In this document: positions 36,487 through 45,217 of the stretch, piece after piece | How positions within the stretch are numbered: position 1 is the stretch's first letter | How the letters are laid out: each line of letters opens with the position of its first letter | Assembly (NCBI RefSeq): GCF_003933245.1 | Contig: NZ_QUSX01000003.1 | Span: 1 to 64,000, forward strand | Reading direction: 5' to 3' | Length of the DNA stretch: 64,000 nt | Source: Maribacter algicola | GTDB taxonomy: Bacteria; Bacteroidota; Bacteroidia; Flavobacteriales; Flavobacteriaceae | Notes under the pieces: model-generated | What the model was told of the DNA's origin: nothing | The model's database searches: none | The model's input: only the letters and a program-made list of their open reading frames with translations | Position numbers and translations under genes: made by a program

Positions 36487-36933
36487 ATGAACGTTGAGGA
36501 AATCATAAAAACAAAAAAAGAAATTCCCTTGGAAGCGAGAACCATCATTCATTTGACATTGGTTACCAACAAGATCAATGAAATGATGTCGGCCTCGTTA
36601 AAACCCTTTGGAATTTCCATTCAACAGTTCAATGTGTTGCGCATATTAAGGGGCCAGGAAAATAAACCTGCCAACCTATCCACCATAAATGAAAGGATGG
36701 TCACGAAAATGAGCAATACTACAAGGTTGGTTGACAAATTGTTGGCCAAAGATTATGTCATCAGAAAAATATGTCCGCAGAACAGAAGGAAAGTAGAAAT
36801 CAAAATCACTACAAAGGGTTTGGATGTTTTAAATGAAATCGATGGCATAAAATTTGAAATGGAAAAGAACATCGTCAAGAACTTTTCCGTCACTGAATTA
36901 AAAGAACTAAATAGTTTATTGGATAAATTTTAA
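36487..36933 (+). CDS. MarR-family transcriptional regulator
   Basis: 148 residues from ATG at 36487 (MNVEEIIKTKKEIPLE); a TTG two codons earlier is less likely. The winged helix-turn-helix is readable: ISIQQFNVLRILRGQ, NLSTINERMVTKMSNTTRLVDKLLAKDYV, and wing RKICPQNRRKVEIKIT. It has one Cys (in the wing region). It sits 4 nt before a nitroreductase gene and then a YceI gene, which suggests control of a small redox or stress set. The palindrome over its promoter suggests autorepression. Confidence 0.93.
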   Translation: MNVEEIIKTKKEIPLEARTIIHLTLVTNKINEMMSASLKPFGISIQQFNVLRILRGQENKPANLSTINERMVTKMSNTTRLVDKLLAKDYVIRKICPQNRRKVEIKITTKGLDVLNEIDGIKFEMEKNIVKNFSVTELKELNSLLDKF

Positions 36934-36937
36934 TGGA

Positions 36938-37570
36938 ATGAAGGACATAATACATGATTTGAATTGGCGCTACGCCACCAAAAAATTCGATACGACAAAG
37001 AAGGTTAATTCGGAGGATTTGGAAACACTCTTGGAAGCAACTAGATTGAGCGCCTCATCCTATGGCCTCCAACCTTACCATATTTTTGTGATTGAAAATA
37101 AAGAACTCAGGGAAAAACTAAAACCTGTCACATGGAACCAATCGCAAATAACGGATGCCTCCCATGTCATAGTGTTTGCCAACAAAAATTCTTTTGGTGA
37201 GGATTTGGTAGACGACTATTTGGACAATGTGGTCCAGACCCGGGGCATTACCCATGAAGCCGTTAAAGGGTATTCGGATTTTATGAAGTCGAAACTAATG
37301 GGACTCCCCAATGAACACAAAAATAGCTGGACGGCCAGGCAGGTATATTTGGCCCTTGGTAATTTAATGACCGTGGCCGCCTCCATGAAAATTGATACTT
37401 GCCCCATTGAAGGTTTTGAGAATGAAAAGTACAATGAAATATTGGGGCTGAAGGAATCAAACCTAAATGCTTCGGTCGTATTGGCCATCGGCTACAGGGC
37501 GTCATCCGATGAAACCCAGCACCTGTCAAAGGTACGTTACCCAAAAGAAAGATTATTCACCCATTTATAA
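36938..37570 (+). CDS. nitroreductase family NAD(P)H-dependent oxidoreductase (NfsB-like)
   Basis: 210 residues. NfsB-type FMN-binding pattern: RYATKKFD at the N-terminus, LEATRLSASSYGLQPYHIFVI, then WTARQVYLALGNLMTVAASMKIDTCPIEGF, and the C-terminal VVLAIGYRASSDE with a KVRYPKERLF end. It reduces quinones or nitro-compounds with FMN; the natural substrate is unknown. It is only 4 nt after marR, so co-transcribed. Confidence 0.93.
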   Translation: MKDIIHDLNWRYATKKFDTTKKVNSEDLETLLEATRLSASSYGLQPYHIFVIENKELREKLKPVTWNQSQITDASHVIVFANKNSFGEDLVDDYLDNVVQTRGITHEAVKGYSDFMKSKLMGLPNEHKNSWTARQVYLALGNLMTVAASMKIDTCPIEGFENEKYNEILGLKESNLNASVVLAIGYRASSDETQHLSKVRYPKERLFTHL

Positions 37571-37605
37571 ACAAAAATTAGTATTCAAACAATTAAATTA
37601 AAAAC

Positions 37606-38187
37606 ATGAAAAAATCAGTTTTAAGCATTGCATTGGCTCTAGTATTCGGATTTTCAGCAACCGCCAACGCTCCTATTGATGGAGAAAAAAAAGAAGTAAA
37701 CGTCAGTGAAAGCAAAGTTACATGGAAAGGTTATAAAGTAACGGGATCACATGAAGGAACAATAAATCTTAAATCCGGCCATTTGGTAATGGATGGCAAC
37801 AAATTAACTGGAGGTGAGTTCGTTGTGGACATGACTTCGATCACCAACTTGGACATGGCCTCTGGAGAAGGAAAGGAAAAACTGGAAGGGCATTTAAAAT
37901 CCGACGACTTTTTTGGAGTTGAAAATTACCCTACCGCCAAATTGGTAATTACATCCGCAGAATCCATGAACAAGAATTCATATTCTGTAAAAGGTGACTT
38001 AACTATCAAAGGAAAGACTAATCCGGTAACTTTTGTTGTATCCATTTATGAGAATAAAGCTACTGCCACTCTCAAGGTAGATAGAGCAAAGTATGATGTA
38101 CGATACGGCTCTGGAAGTTTCTTTGATAACCTAGGAGACAAAACAATCTATGACGAATTTGATTTGGTCGTAGATTTGGCCATCTAA
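37606..38187 (+). CDS. YceI family periplasmic protein
   Basis: 193 residues with a signal peptide (MKKSVLSIALALVFGFSATANA) and one lipocalin-like YceI domain (SKVTWKGYKVTGSHEGTINLKSG, FVVDMTSITNLD, HLKSDDFFGVENYPTAKLVIT, YDVRYGSGSFFDNLGDK). YceI proteins bind polyisoprenoid or amphiphilic ligands; the physiological role is unclear. It follows the nitroreductase by 35 nt and is closed by a strong terminator, so it is probably the third gene of the MarR set. Confidence 0.93.
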   Translation: MKKSVLSIALALVFGFSATANAPIDGEKKEVNVSESKVTWKGYKVTGSHEGTINLKSGHLVMDGNKLTGGEFVVDMTSITNLDMASGEGKEKLEGHLKSDDFFGVENYPTAKLVITSAESMNKNSYSVKGDLTIKGKTNPVTFVVSIYENKATATLKVDRAKYDVRYGSGSFFDNLGDKTIYDEFDLVVDLAI

Positions 38188-38213
38188 CATTCTACTTCTA
38201 AATTACTTTTATA

Positions 38214-38246
38214 AAAGACCTCTAGGGAATTTACCTAGGGGTCTTT
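38214..38246 (+). terminator. terminator after the YceI gene
   Basis: AAAGACCTCTAGG (38214-38226) pairs with CCTAGGGGTCTTT (38234-38246), 13 bp with one G-T, then a run of seven T from 38248. Confidence 0.9.
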
Positions 38247-38264
38247 ATTTTTTTATATATAAAA

Positions 38265-38295
38265 TTGGTGCATTTCAATTTCCTTTCTATATTTA
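38265..38295 (+). promoter_or_regulatory. promoter of the trp operon
   Basis: TTGG (38265-38268), 19 nt, then TATATTTA (38288-38295, TAnnTTTG with the last base changed). Transcription would start near 38299, so the leader peptide would be translated from almost the first base. Confidence 0.6.
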
Positions 38296-38300
38296 CGCCA

Positions 38301-38354
38301 ATGAAAACAATGAAAAAAACTTGGTGGTGGAATAACTTACGACAGCATTCGTGA
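38301..38354 (+). CDS. trpL: trp operon leader peptide
   Basis: A 17-residue reading frame, MKTMKKTWWWNNLRQHS, ending TGA. A second ATG three codons in is also possible. Three consecutive TGG codons (38322-38330) in a short frame between the promoter and a terminator, right in front of trpE, are the hallmark of tryptophan attenuation. A ribosome stalled at these codons when charged tRNA-Trp is scarce would cover the segment before GACAGC (38341-38346), leaving that free to pair with the 5' arm of the terminator. Confidence 0.88.
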   Translation: MKTMKKTWWWNNLRQHS

Positions 38355-38380
38355 GCTAGTACTCCATGTAAAAAATATAG

Positions 38381-38408
38381 AGGCTTGTCATCACGACAGG
38401 CCTTTTTT
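38381..38408 (+). terminator. trp attenuator terminator
   Basis: AGGCTTGTC (38381-38389) pairs with GACAGGCCT (38395-38403) around ATCAC, followed by a T run (38403-38408). It lies 26 nt after the leader peptide stop and 17 nt before the trpE ATG. The alternative partner GACAGC (38341-38346) can pair with GC-TGTC of the 5' arm with one bulged T, a plausible antiterminator. Confidence 0.88.
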
Positions 38409-38425
38409 AATTTATAACGTTTATC

Positions 38426-39823
38426 ATGTCCTACACATTAAAGACATTCTCAAAAAAAATACTGGCAGACACTATAACGCCCGTCAGTGTGTATTTAAAA
38501 ATTAGGGATAAGTTCCCCAATAGCATTTTGCTGGAAAGCAGCGATTACCATGCCAATGACAACAGTTTCTCCTATATCTGTTGCAATCCCATTGCATCCA
38601 TAAAAATTCAGGATGAAAGGATTTTAAAGGAATTTCCCGATGCCAAAAAGCAATCTATTGACATTTCGGAAAAAACTGATGTAATTTCTGAAATTGACAA
38701 TTTTGCCAAAAGTTTCAAGATAACAGAACAGGACTATAAATTTATAACCAACGGACTTTTTGGGTTCATGGCCTATGATGCCGTTCGTTATTTTGAGGAT
38801 GTTAAAATCTCCCAAAAACCGAATTCGGTCGAAATTCCGGATATCTATTATGCCGTCTACCAAAACGTGATCGCCATAAACCATTTTAAGAACGAAGCCT
38901 ATATTTTTGCGCACTGTTATGATTCGGGGAATAATATTTCCGATATAGAACGATTGTTGAACGTTAGGACATTTGCTTCCTACAATTTCTCCAAAGAGGG
39001 AGAAGTCAAAACAAATTTACTGGACGAGGAATACAAGGAGCATGTGGATTTGGCAAAAAAGCACTGTCAACGCGGTGATGTCTTTCAATTGGTATTGTCC
39101 AGAAGGTTTTCCCAAAAGTTTAAGGGGGACGAATTCAATGTCTATAGGGCATTACGTTCCATAAATCCTTCCCCGTACCTTTTCTTTTTTGATTATGGCG
39201 ATTTTAAAATTTTTGGAAGTTCACCCGAAGCACAGCTGATCGTTAAAAACGGTAAGGCGGAAATCCATCCCATTGCAGGCACCTACAAACGTACTGGAAA
39301 TGACGAAAAAGATGCCGAACTGGCTAAAAAATTGGCCTTGGACGATAAGGAAAACAGCGAGCATGTGATGCTTGTAGATTTGGCCAGAAACGATTTAAGC
39401 CGAAACGGTAATTTGGTCAATGTGGACACCTATAGGGAGGTACAGTATTTCTCCCATGTGATCCATTTGGTCTCCAAAGTTACGGGAATGAAAAAACCGG
39501 ACATCCCTACCCTAAAAATTGTGGCGGATACCTTTCCCGCAGGAACCTTGAGTGGAGCGCCCAAGCACATGGCCATGCAGCTCATTGAAAAATATGAAAA
39601 AACGAGCCGTAGTTATTACGGAGGAGCAATTGGGTTTATGGATTTTAACGGCAATTTTAACCATGCCATAATGATCAGAACTTTTTTAAGCAAAAACCAT
39701 GAACTTCATTTTCAGGCCGGTGCCGGACTAGTCGCGGCGTCAATTGCCGAAGACGAGCTACAGGAAACGTATAATAAATTGGGGGCCTTGAACAAGGCTC
39801 TGGAAATTGCAGAAACTATCTAA
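38426..39823 (+). CDS. trpE: anthranilate synthase component I
   Basis: 465 residues. The N-terminal half carries the tryptophan-sensing region (LLESSDYHANDNSFSYI, matching the LLES feedback motif). The chorismate-binding half has QLVLSRRF, NPSPYLFFFDYGDFKIFGSSPEAQLIV, IAGTYKRTGNDEKDAELA, DLARNDLSRN, FPAGTLSGAPK and GGAIGFMD. It makes anthranilate from chorismate with TrpG. It is shorter than E. coli TrpE but normal for Flavobacteriaceae. It ends TAA directly abutting the trpG ATG. TrpE rather than PabB is supported by the operon. Confidence 0.97.
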   Translation: MSYTLKTFSKKILADTITPVSVYLKIRDKFPNSILLESSDYHANDNSFSYICCNPIASIKIQDERILKEFPDAKKQSIDISEKTDVISEIDNFAKSFKITEQDYKFITNGLFGFMAYDAVRYFEDVKISQKPNSVEIPDIYYAVYQNVIAINHFKNEAYIFAHCYDSGNNISDIERLLNVRTFASYNFSKEGEVKTNLLDEEYKEHVDLAKKHCQRGDVFQLVLSRRFSQKFKGDEFNVYRALRSINPSPYLFFFDYGDFKIFGSSPEAQLIVKNGKAEIHPIAGTYKRTGNDEKDAELAKKLALDDKENSEHVMLVDLARNDLSRNGNLVNVDTYREVQYFSHVIHLVSKVTGMKKPDIPTLKIVADTFPAGTLSGAPKHMAMQLIEKYEKTSRSYYGGAIGFMDFNGNFNHAIMIRTFLSKNHELHFQAGAGLVAASIAEDELQETYNKLGALNKALEIAETI

Positions 39824-40396
39824 ATGGCAAGAAAGGTATTAATGATAGACAATTACGATAGTTTCACCTATAATTTGGTTCACTATCTCGAGGATTTGGA
39901 TTGCGAAGTAATCGTAAAACGAAACGACCAGTTACATTTGGAAGACGTAGATGATTATGATGAAATTGTGCTTTCCCCAGGACCCGGAATTCCGGACGAG
40001 GCCGGATTATTAAAACCCATTATTGAAAAGTATGCTCCAACCAAGCGTATTTTTGGAGTCTGTCTGGGACAACAGGCCATTGCAGAGGTCTTTGGGGGGT
40101 CCTTGGTCAATTTGGACCAAGTTTACCACGGGGTTGCGACCAAAATAAGAGTTTCCGTCGATGACTATATTTTTGATGGTCTTGAGACGGAATTGGAAAT
40201 AGGCAGATACCATTCTTGGGTTGTAGACCCCAATTTGCCAGATTGCCTGGAGGCGACTTCCCTAGATGAAAACGGACAGATTATGTCACTTAGGCACAGG
40301 GACTACGATGTTAGGGGCGTACAGTTCCACCCAGAATCCGTACTAACCCCAGAAGGAAAAAAAATGTTGCAAAACTGGTTAAAACAAAAAAAATGA
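39824..40396 (+). CDS. trpG: anthranilate synthase component II (glutamine amidotransferase)
   Basis: 190 residues, a class I glutamine amidotransferase with catalytic Cys 80 (GVCLGQQAIAE), His 169 and Glu 171 (VQFHPESVLTPEG). It supplies ammonia to TrpE. The stop overlaps the trpD start by 4 nt (ATGA), so translation is probably coupled. It may also serve PabB; no pab gene is in the window. Confidence 0.97.
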   Translation: MARKVLMIDNYDSFTYNLVHYLEDLDCEVIVKRNDQLHLEDVDDYDEIVLSPGPGIPDEAGLLKPIIEKYAPTKRIFGVCLGQQAIAEVFGGSLVNLDQVYHGVATKIRVSVDDYIFDGLETELEIGRYHSWVVDPNLPDCLEATSLDENGQIMSLRHRDYDVRGVQFHPESVLTPEGKKMLQNWLKQKK

Positions 40397-41388
40397 AAGA
40401 GACACTTAATAGACTCATTAACCACGAAATCCTTGAAAAAGAGGATGCGAAACAGATTTTGGTCAACATTGCCAAGGGAGATTACAACACCAGCCAAATC
40501 GCTGCTTTCTTAACAGTTTATATGATGAGGAGCATTACCATAGAAGAACTTGAGGGGTTCCGGGATGCCTTGTTGGATTTATGTTTGGCAGTTGATCTAT
40601 CGGAATACAATCCAATTGATTTATGTGGTACAGGCGGTGATGGTAAGGACACTTTCAACATTTCTACTTTGGCCTCCTTCGTTACGGCTGGTGCCGGTAT
40701 AAAAGTTACCAAACACGGTAATTACGGAGTTTCATCAAAATGCGGGAGTAGTAACGTGATGGAATTTCTGGGTATCAAGTTTAGCAATGAGGCGGATTTC
40801 CTTAAAAAATCCATTGAGGAAGCGGGCATTTGTGTACTGCATGCACCACTTTTTCATCCAGCCATGAAAAACGTGGCCCCTATAAGAAGGGAATTGGCTG
40901 TAAAGACTTTCTTTAATATGTTGGGACCTATGGTAAACCCTGCATTTCCAAAAAATCAAATGGTGGGGGTTTTCAATTTGGAATTGGCAAGAATGTATGG
41001 CTATCTATATCAAAATACTGATAAGAACTTTACGGTTTTACACGCTCTGGACGGCTATGATGAAATCAGTTTAACAGGAGATACAAAAACGATTTCCAAT
41101 GGGTCCGAATCCATCCTAAGACCTTCGGATTTTGGTATTTCCCCCATTTCCGCTGATACTATCCTAGGTGGCGATGATATACCTGAATCTGCCCAAATAT
41201 TTATGAACGTACTGAACGGCAGGGGAACGGAGGCTCAAAACAATGTCGTCTGTGCCAATGCAGGAATTGCCATCAGCACTGTAAAAGGTATTGGTCCCAA
41301 AGAAGGATTTGATTTGGCCATGGAGTCCCTAAAAAGTGGTAAGGGACTAGCCGCTCTAAAGAAATTACAAGCCATTAGTGCATCATGA
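40393..41388 (+). CDS. trpD: anthranilate phosphoribosyltransferase
   Basis: 331 residues. The PRPP-binding motif CGTGGDGKDTFNIST (about 77-91) and KHGNYGVSSKCGSSNVME, LHAPLFHPAMKNVAPIRRELAVKTFFNMLGPMVNP are intact. It transfers phosphoribose to anthranilate. It is stand-alone, not fused to trpG. It overlaps trpG and trpC by ATGA at both ends. Confidence 0.97.
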   Translation: MKETLNRLINHEILEKEDAKQILVNIAKGDYNTSQIAAFLTVYMMRSITIEELEGFRDALLDLCLAVDLSEYNPIDLCGTGGDGKDTFNISTLASFVTAGAGIKVTKHGNYGVSSKCGSSNVMEFLGIKFSNEADFLKKSIEEAGICVLHAPLFHPAMKNVAPIRRELAVKTFFNMLGPMVNPAFPKNQMVGVFNLELARMYGYLYQNTDKNFTVLHALDGYDEISLTGDTKTISNGSESILRPSDFGISPISADTILGGDDIPESAQIFMNVLNGRGTEAQNNVVCANAGIAISTVKGIGPKEGFDLAMESLKSGKGLAALKKLQAISAS

Positions 41389-42170
41389 ATATTTTAGACA
41401 AAATAGTTGCCGACAAGAGAAAAGAAGTCGCCTTAAAAAAATCCATAATTCCTGCATCACAATGGGAAAAATCAGTTCTTTTTGGGCGGGATAGAAACTC
41501 TTTGGCAGAAGCTTTAAGAAAGAGTGAAACTGGTATTATAGCGGAACATAAAAGGCGTTCACCATCGAAATCCATCATCAACCAAAATATCAATGTGGGT
41601 CAGGTCGCCCAAGGCTATAATAAGGCAGGGGTTTGTGGCATAAGCATTTTAACCGACATTAAATATTTTGGAGGATCCTTGGAGGATCTATTGTTGGCAA
41701 GGGCATCGGTAGATATCCCGCTTTTGAGAAAGGAATTCATAATTGATGAATACCAACTTTTGGAAGCAAAGGCCCATGGTGCCGATGTGATTCTTTTGAT
41801 AGCGGCGGTACTGACACGAATTGAAATCAAAAATCTATCTGAACTTGCCCAGTCGTTAGATCTTGACGTGCTACTAGAGGTTCACAATGAGGAAGAACTT
41901 AAAAAATCCACCATGCCAAGTTTGGATATGTTGGGCGTCAATAACCGGAATCTAAAGACATTCGATGTCAGCTTGGATACCAGCAAGGAATTATCCCAGC
42001 TCATCCCAAATGATTTTGTAAAGGTTTCAGAAAGTGGAATAAGCTCTATTGAAGCCATTGAGGCTTTAAAAATATTTGGTTATAAAGGTTTTCTAATTGG
42101 TGAAAATTTTATGAAGTCGGTTAATCCAGGTGAAAGTGCCAAAATGTTTATAGATCAACTAAAAAAATAA
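41385..42170 (+). CDS. trpC: indole-3-glycerol phosphate synthase
   Basis: 261 residues, one TIM barrel. Family motifs: IIAEHKRRSPSKSIIN, SILTDIKYFGGSLEDLLLAR, PLLRKEFIIDEYQLLEAKAHGADVILLIAA, LLEVHNEEEL, LGVNNRNLKTF and VSESGI. It is monofunctional; the isomerase is the separate trpF. It starts inside the end of trpD (ATGA overlap). Its downstream junction is broken by an 81-bp gap containing a palindromic repeat. Confidence 0.97.
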   Translation: MNILDKIVADKRKEVALKKSIIPASQWEKSVLFGRDRNSLAEALRKSETGIIAEHKRRSPSKSIINQNINVGQVAQGYNKAGVCGISILTDIKYFGGSLEDLLLARASVDIPLLRKEFIIDEYQLLEAKAHGADVILLIAAVLTRIEIKNLSELAQSLDLDVLLEVHNEEELKKSTMPSLDMLGVNNRNLKTFDVSLDTSKELSQLIPNDFVKVSESGISSIEAIEALKIFGYKGFLIGENFMKSVNPGESAKMFIDQLKK

Positions 42171-42171
42171 A

Positions 42172-42240
42172 TGTCATTTCGAGCGAACGCGAGAAGTCAA
42201 AAATAGATTTCTCTATAGCGTTGCTCATTTTAGAATGACA
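42172..42240. repeat. palindromic intergenic repeat between trpC and trpF
   Basis: An imperfect 69-bp palindrome. TGTCATT (42172-42178) pairs with AATGACA (42234-42240); GAGCGAACGC (42181-42190) with GCGTTGCTC (42218-42226); GAGAAGT (42191-42197) with ATTTCTC (42207-42213). Ends TGTCATT...AATGACA and the inner TCGAGCG...CGAGAA text are typical of a dispersed repeat family in Flavobacteriaceae genomes. It fills nearly the whole trpC-trpF gap. Confidence 0.75.
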
Positions 42241-42251
42241 AATAGAGTCTT

Positions 42252-42893
42252 ATGAAACTTAAAATCTGCGGTATGAAATACAATCCCAAGGAGGTTGCGG
42301 TCTTGCGACCCGATTATTTGGGATTTATATTTTGGGAACCCTCTGCTAGGTATTTTGATGGGGAAATCGCAGCATTACCATCGGACATAGAAAAAATTGG
42401 GGTGTTTGTAGATGCCGATATATCCTATGTGCGGGAACATATTGAAAAATATGACCTCCAAGGTGTACAATTGCATGGAAATGAGACCCCGGAATATTGT
42501 AAAGAACTTTTAGAGTTAACAGGAAGTCCTGGCTGGTCTTCAAAACCTGTAAGGTCTATTAAGGTATTTTCGATAAAGGATAAATTCGATTTTAATATAC
42601 TTAAAGCATACGAAAATGTCTGTGACTATTTCTTGTTCGATACAAAGGGCAAACTTCCAGGCGGCAACGGCTACGTTTTTGATTGGTCAATTTTAAAAAA
42701 CTACCCATCTTCCAAGCCCTATTTCTTAAGCGGAGGGATTGGACTGGAAAATGTTGAAGAAATTAAAAAGTTCCTGCAAACAGCCGGGTCAAAATATTGC
42801 CATGCCCTTGACGTCAACAGCAAATTTGAGGACCGACCGGGGTTAAAAAATATAGAGAACCTTATTGAATTTAAATTGCATTTAAGCATTTAA
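42252..42893 (+). CDS. trpF: phosphoribosylanthranilate isomerase
   Basis: 213 residues, a small TIM barrel. Catalytic Cys and Asp are visible: KICGMKY (Cys 5) and FLFDTKGKLPGGNGYVFDWSIL (Asp about 133); also YLGFIFWEPSARYF, VQLHGNE, and FLSGGIGLENV. It converts PRA to CdRP. It is the only trp gene separated from its upstream neighbour by a long gap. Confidence 0.96.
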   Translation: MKLKICGMKYNPKEVAVLRPDYLGFIFWEPSARYFDGEIAALPSDIEKIGVFVDADISYVREHIEKYDLQGVQLHGNETPEYCKELLELTGSPGWSSKPVRSIKVFSIKDKFDFNILKAYENVCDYFLFDTKGKLPGGNGYVFDWSILKNYPSSKPYFLSGGIGLENVEEIKKFLQTAGSKYCHALDVNSKFEDRPGLKNIENLIEFKLHLSI

Positions 42894-42905
42894 TACGTTA
42901 TGATT

Positions 42906-44087
42906 ATGAGATATCATGTTGATGAAAAAGGATATTATGGGGAATTTGGCGGAGCGTTCATCCCTGAAATGTTGTACCCCAATGTAGAAGAGCTGCGCCA
43001 GAAATATTTAAAAATCATGAATGAGGAATCCTTTCAAAAAGAATTCCATCAGCTCTTAAAAGATTATGTGGGGCGGCCATCGCCATTATACTTTGCAAAA
43101 AGACTTTCGCAGAAACATGGTGCAAAAATCTACCTAAAGCGGGAAGACCTCAACCATACGGGTGCCCATAAAGTGAACAATACAATTGGTCAGATATTGA
43201 TGGCCAAAAGACTAGGCAAAACAAGGATAATAGCGGAAACAGGGGCAGGGCAGCACGGTGTGGCCACGGCAACCGTGTGCGCCCTCATGGGAATGCAATG
43301 TATCGTTTATATGGGTGAAATCGATATCGCACGGCAAGCTCCCAATGTTGCCCGTATGAAAATGCTGGGTGCGGAAGTTAGACCCGCCACATCAGGTAGC
43401 AAAACCTTGAAAGATGCAACAAACGAGGCCATTAGGGATTGGATCAACAACCCTGTGGACACCCATTACATAATTGGTTCGGCCATTGGACCACACCCCT
43501 ACCCTGATATGGTAACCCGTTTTCAATCGGTCATATCGGAAGAAATAAAATGGCAGTTAAAGGAAAAGGAAGGACGTGAAAACCCGGATTATGTGGTGGC
43601 CTGTATAGGTGGCGGAAGTAACGCGGCCGGTACTTATTACCACTTTTTGGACCAGCCGGAAGTGGGCATCATCGCAGTGGAAGCAGCCGGAAAGGGAATT
43701 GATTCCGGGGAAAGTGCCGCTACATCCGCATTAGGTAAAATTGGAATCATCCATGGTTGTAAAACCATGTTGATGCAAACACCTGATGGCCAGATTACGG
43801 AACCCTACTCCATTTCGGCAGGTTTGGATTACCCGGGCGTTGGACCTATGCACTCACACCTTTATGCATCGGGCAGAGCCGAATTTTATTCCGCCACCGA
43901 TGATGAGGCCATGACGGCAGGTCTGGAACTCTCCCAATTGGAAGGCATTATTCCGGCGATTGAATCCGGTCACGCCTTTGCCATTTTTCACCACAAAAAA
44001 TTTAAACCAGACGATGTGATAGTAATGAGCTTATCTGGAAGGGGCGATAAAGATTTACAGACATACATAGATTATTTTAAGTTATAA
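42906..44087 (+). CDS. trpB: tryptophan synthase beta chain
   Basis: 393 residues from ATG at 42906 ([18 protein letters not shown]); an ATG two codons earlier (42900) is possible. The PLP lysine is in [19 protein letters not shown] (Lys about 87), and the phosphate-binding loop is [34 protein letters not shown] marks the TrpB1 form. It condenses indole and serine with TrpA. It lies 2 nt before trpA. Confidence 0.98.
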   Translation: MRYHVDEKGYYGEFGGAFIPEMLYPNVEELRQKYLKIMNEESFQKEFHQLLKDYVGRPSPLYFAKRLSQKHGAKIYLKREDLNHTGAHKVNNTIGQILMAKRLGKTRIIAETGAGQHGVATATVCALMGMQCIVYMGEIDIARQAPNVARMKMLGAEVRPATSGSKTLKDATNEAIRDWINNPVDTHYIIGSAIGPHPYPDMVTRFQSVISEEIKWQLKEKEGRENPDYVVACIGGGSNAAGTYYHFLDQPEVGIIAVEAAGKGIDSGESAATSALGKIGIIHGCKTMLMQTPDGQITEPYSISAGLDYPGVGPMHSHLYASGRAEFYSATDDEAMTAGLELSQLEGIIPAIESGHAFAIFHHKKFKPDDVIVMSLSGRGDKDLQTYIDYFKL

Positions 44088-44089
44088 GG

Positions 44090-44851
44090 ATGAATAGAAT
44101 ACAACAGAAATTAAAGGAAGACAAGAAACTATTGTCCATTTATTTTACGGCAGGATATCCATCTTTAGATAGCACAGTTAGCATTATCAAGGATTTGGAA
44201 AGGAACGGCGTGGATATGATAGAAATTGGTCTACCTTTCAGTGACCCTTTGGCTGACGGACCTACTATACAGGAAAGTTCTACTGCCGCTTTAAAAAATG
44301 GAATGACCTCGGATTTTCTGTTTGATCAATTAAAGGATATCCGTGAGTCGGTTTCCATTCCTCTTATCATCATGGGGTATTTTAATCCCGTGCTTCAATA
44401 TGGCGTTGAGGCATTTTGCGCGAAATGCCAGGAAATTGGTATCGACGGACTCATATTGCCCGATTTACCTTTGGATGTCTACGAGTCCGAATACAAAGCG
44501 ATTTTTGAAAAATACGGATTGTTGAATACGTTTCTCATTACCCCGCAAACCGGTGACGAAAGAATCCGCCAAATTGATAAAGCCTCCAATGGTTTTATCT
44601 ATATGGTAAGTTCCGCAAGCGTTACGGGTTCAAAATCCGGATTTGGAAACGAGCAAGAGGCCTATTTTGAACGAATTGCCTCTATGGAACTGAAAAATCC
44701 ACAGATCGTGGGCTTTGGAATCAAAGATGCGGAGACCTTTCAACAGGCCACTCGCGGGGCCAAAGGAGCCATTATTGGTTCGGCCTTTATAAAATTTTTG
44801 TCAGAAAATGGGGAAAGTAATATCGCTAGTTTTATAAAAGAAATACGATGA
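44090..44851 (+). CDS. trpA: tryptophan synthase alpha chain
   Basis: 253 residues, a TIM barrel. Catalytic Glu lies in MIEIGLPFSDPLADGPTIQ (Glu about 47) and Asp in GLILPDLPLD (about Asp 126). YMVSSASVTGSKSGF closes the phosphate site and GFGIKDAETF follows. It splits indole-3-glycerol phosphate to indole. Its stop overlaps the next small gene by 4 nt (ATGA). Confidence 0.98.
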   Translation: MNRIQQKLKEDKKLLSIYFTAGYPSLDSTVSIIKDLERNGVDMIEIGLPFSDPLADGPTIQESSTAALKNGMTSDFLFDQLKDIRESVSIPLIIMGYFNPVLQYGVEAFCAKCQEIGIDGLILPDLPLDVYESEYKAIFEKYGLLNTFLITPQTGDERIRQIDKASNGFIYMVSSASVTGSKSGFGNEQEAYFERIASMELKNPQIVGFGIKDAETFQQATRGAKGAIIGSAFIKFLSENGESNIASFIKEIR

Positions 44852-45063
44852 GCTTTATCAACGATTGGCGAATCATTATACTACTTTGTTTGACCCTAGG
44901 CCTTGCACCATTTTTCCCTGAACCGCATCTTTGGGGCAAAATCAGATGGATTGTGGGTGGGGCCAAAGGAATGGCTTTGATGGATTGGTTCGATGTCCTT
45001 CTGCATGGTTTTCCCTTTATCTTGCTACTTCGTAAAATTATTCTTTACCTGATCAAAAAGTAG
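44848..45063 (+). CDS. small two-span membrane protein at the end of the trp operon
   Basis: 71 residues with two hydrophobic segments (about 8-22, IIILLCLTLGLAPFF, and about 50-68) joined by a short loop with WGKIRWIVGGAKGMALMDWFD. It starts in an ATGA overlap with trpA, so it is translationally coupled to it. Similar short proteins occur in Flavobacteriaceae, sometimes labelled as transporter fragments, but nothing in the sequence supports transport. A tryptophan-related role is only suggested by position. Five Trp in 71 residues is notable for a protein of the trp operon. Confidence 0.75.
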   Translation: MSFINDWRIIILLCLTLGLAPFFPEPHLWGKIRWIVGGAKGMALMDWFDVLLHGFPFILLLRKIILYLIKK

Positions 45064-45217
45064 TTTCATTTGAATCCGTAGCCCTATCTTTAAAGATAAT
45101 TTGAGTCGATACATTAGGCAGAACACATTTATGAAATGAGCCATAACTAGTCTTGATACCCACTGGGATGGTTAATGGCGAATTGCATCTGACCTATAAA
45201 AACAATAAAATAAACAG

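Noticed and set aside
45085..45098. Perfect 14-bp palindrome TATCTTTAAAGATA before the M20 peptidase gene
   Set aside because: It is A+T-rich, of a size expected by chance in such DNA, and not clearly placed relative to a promoter; it is noted in the gene entry only.
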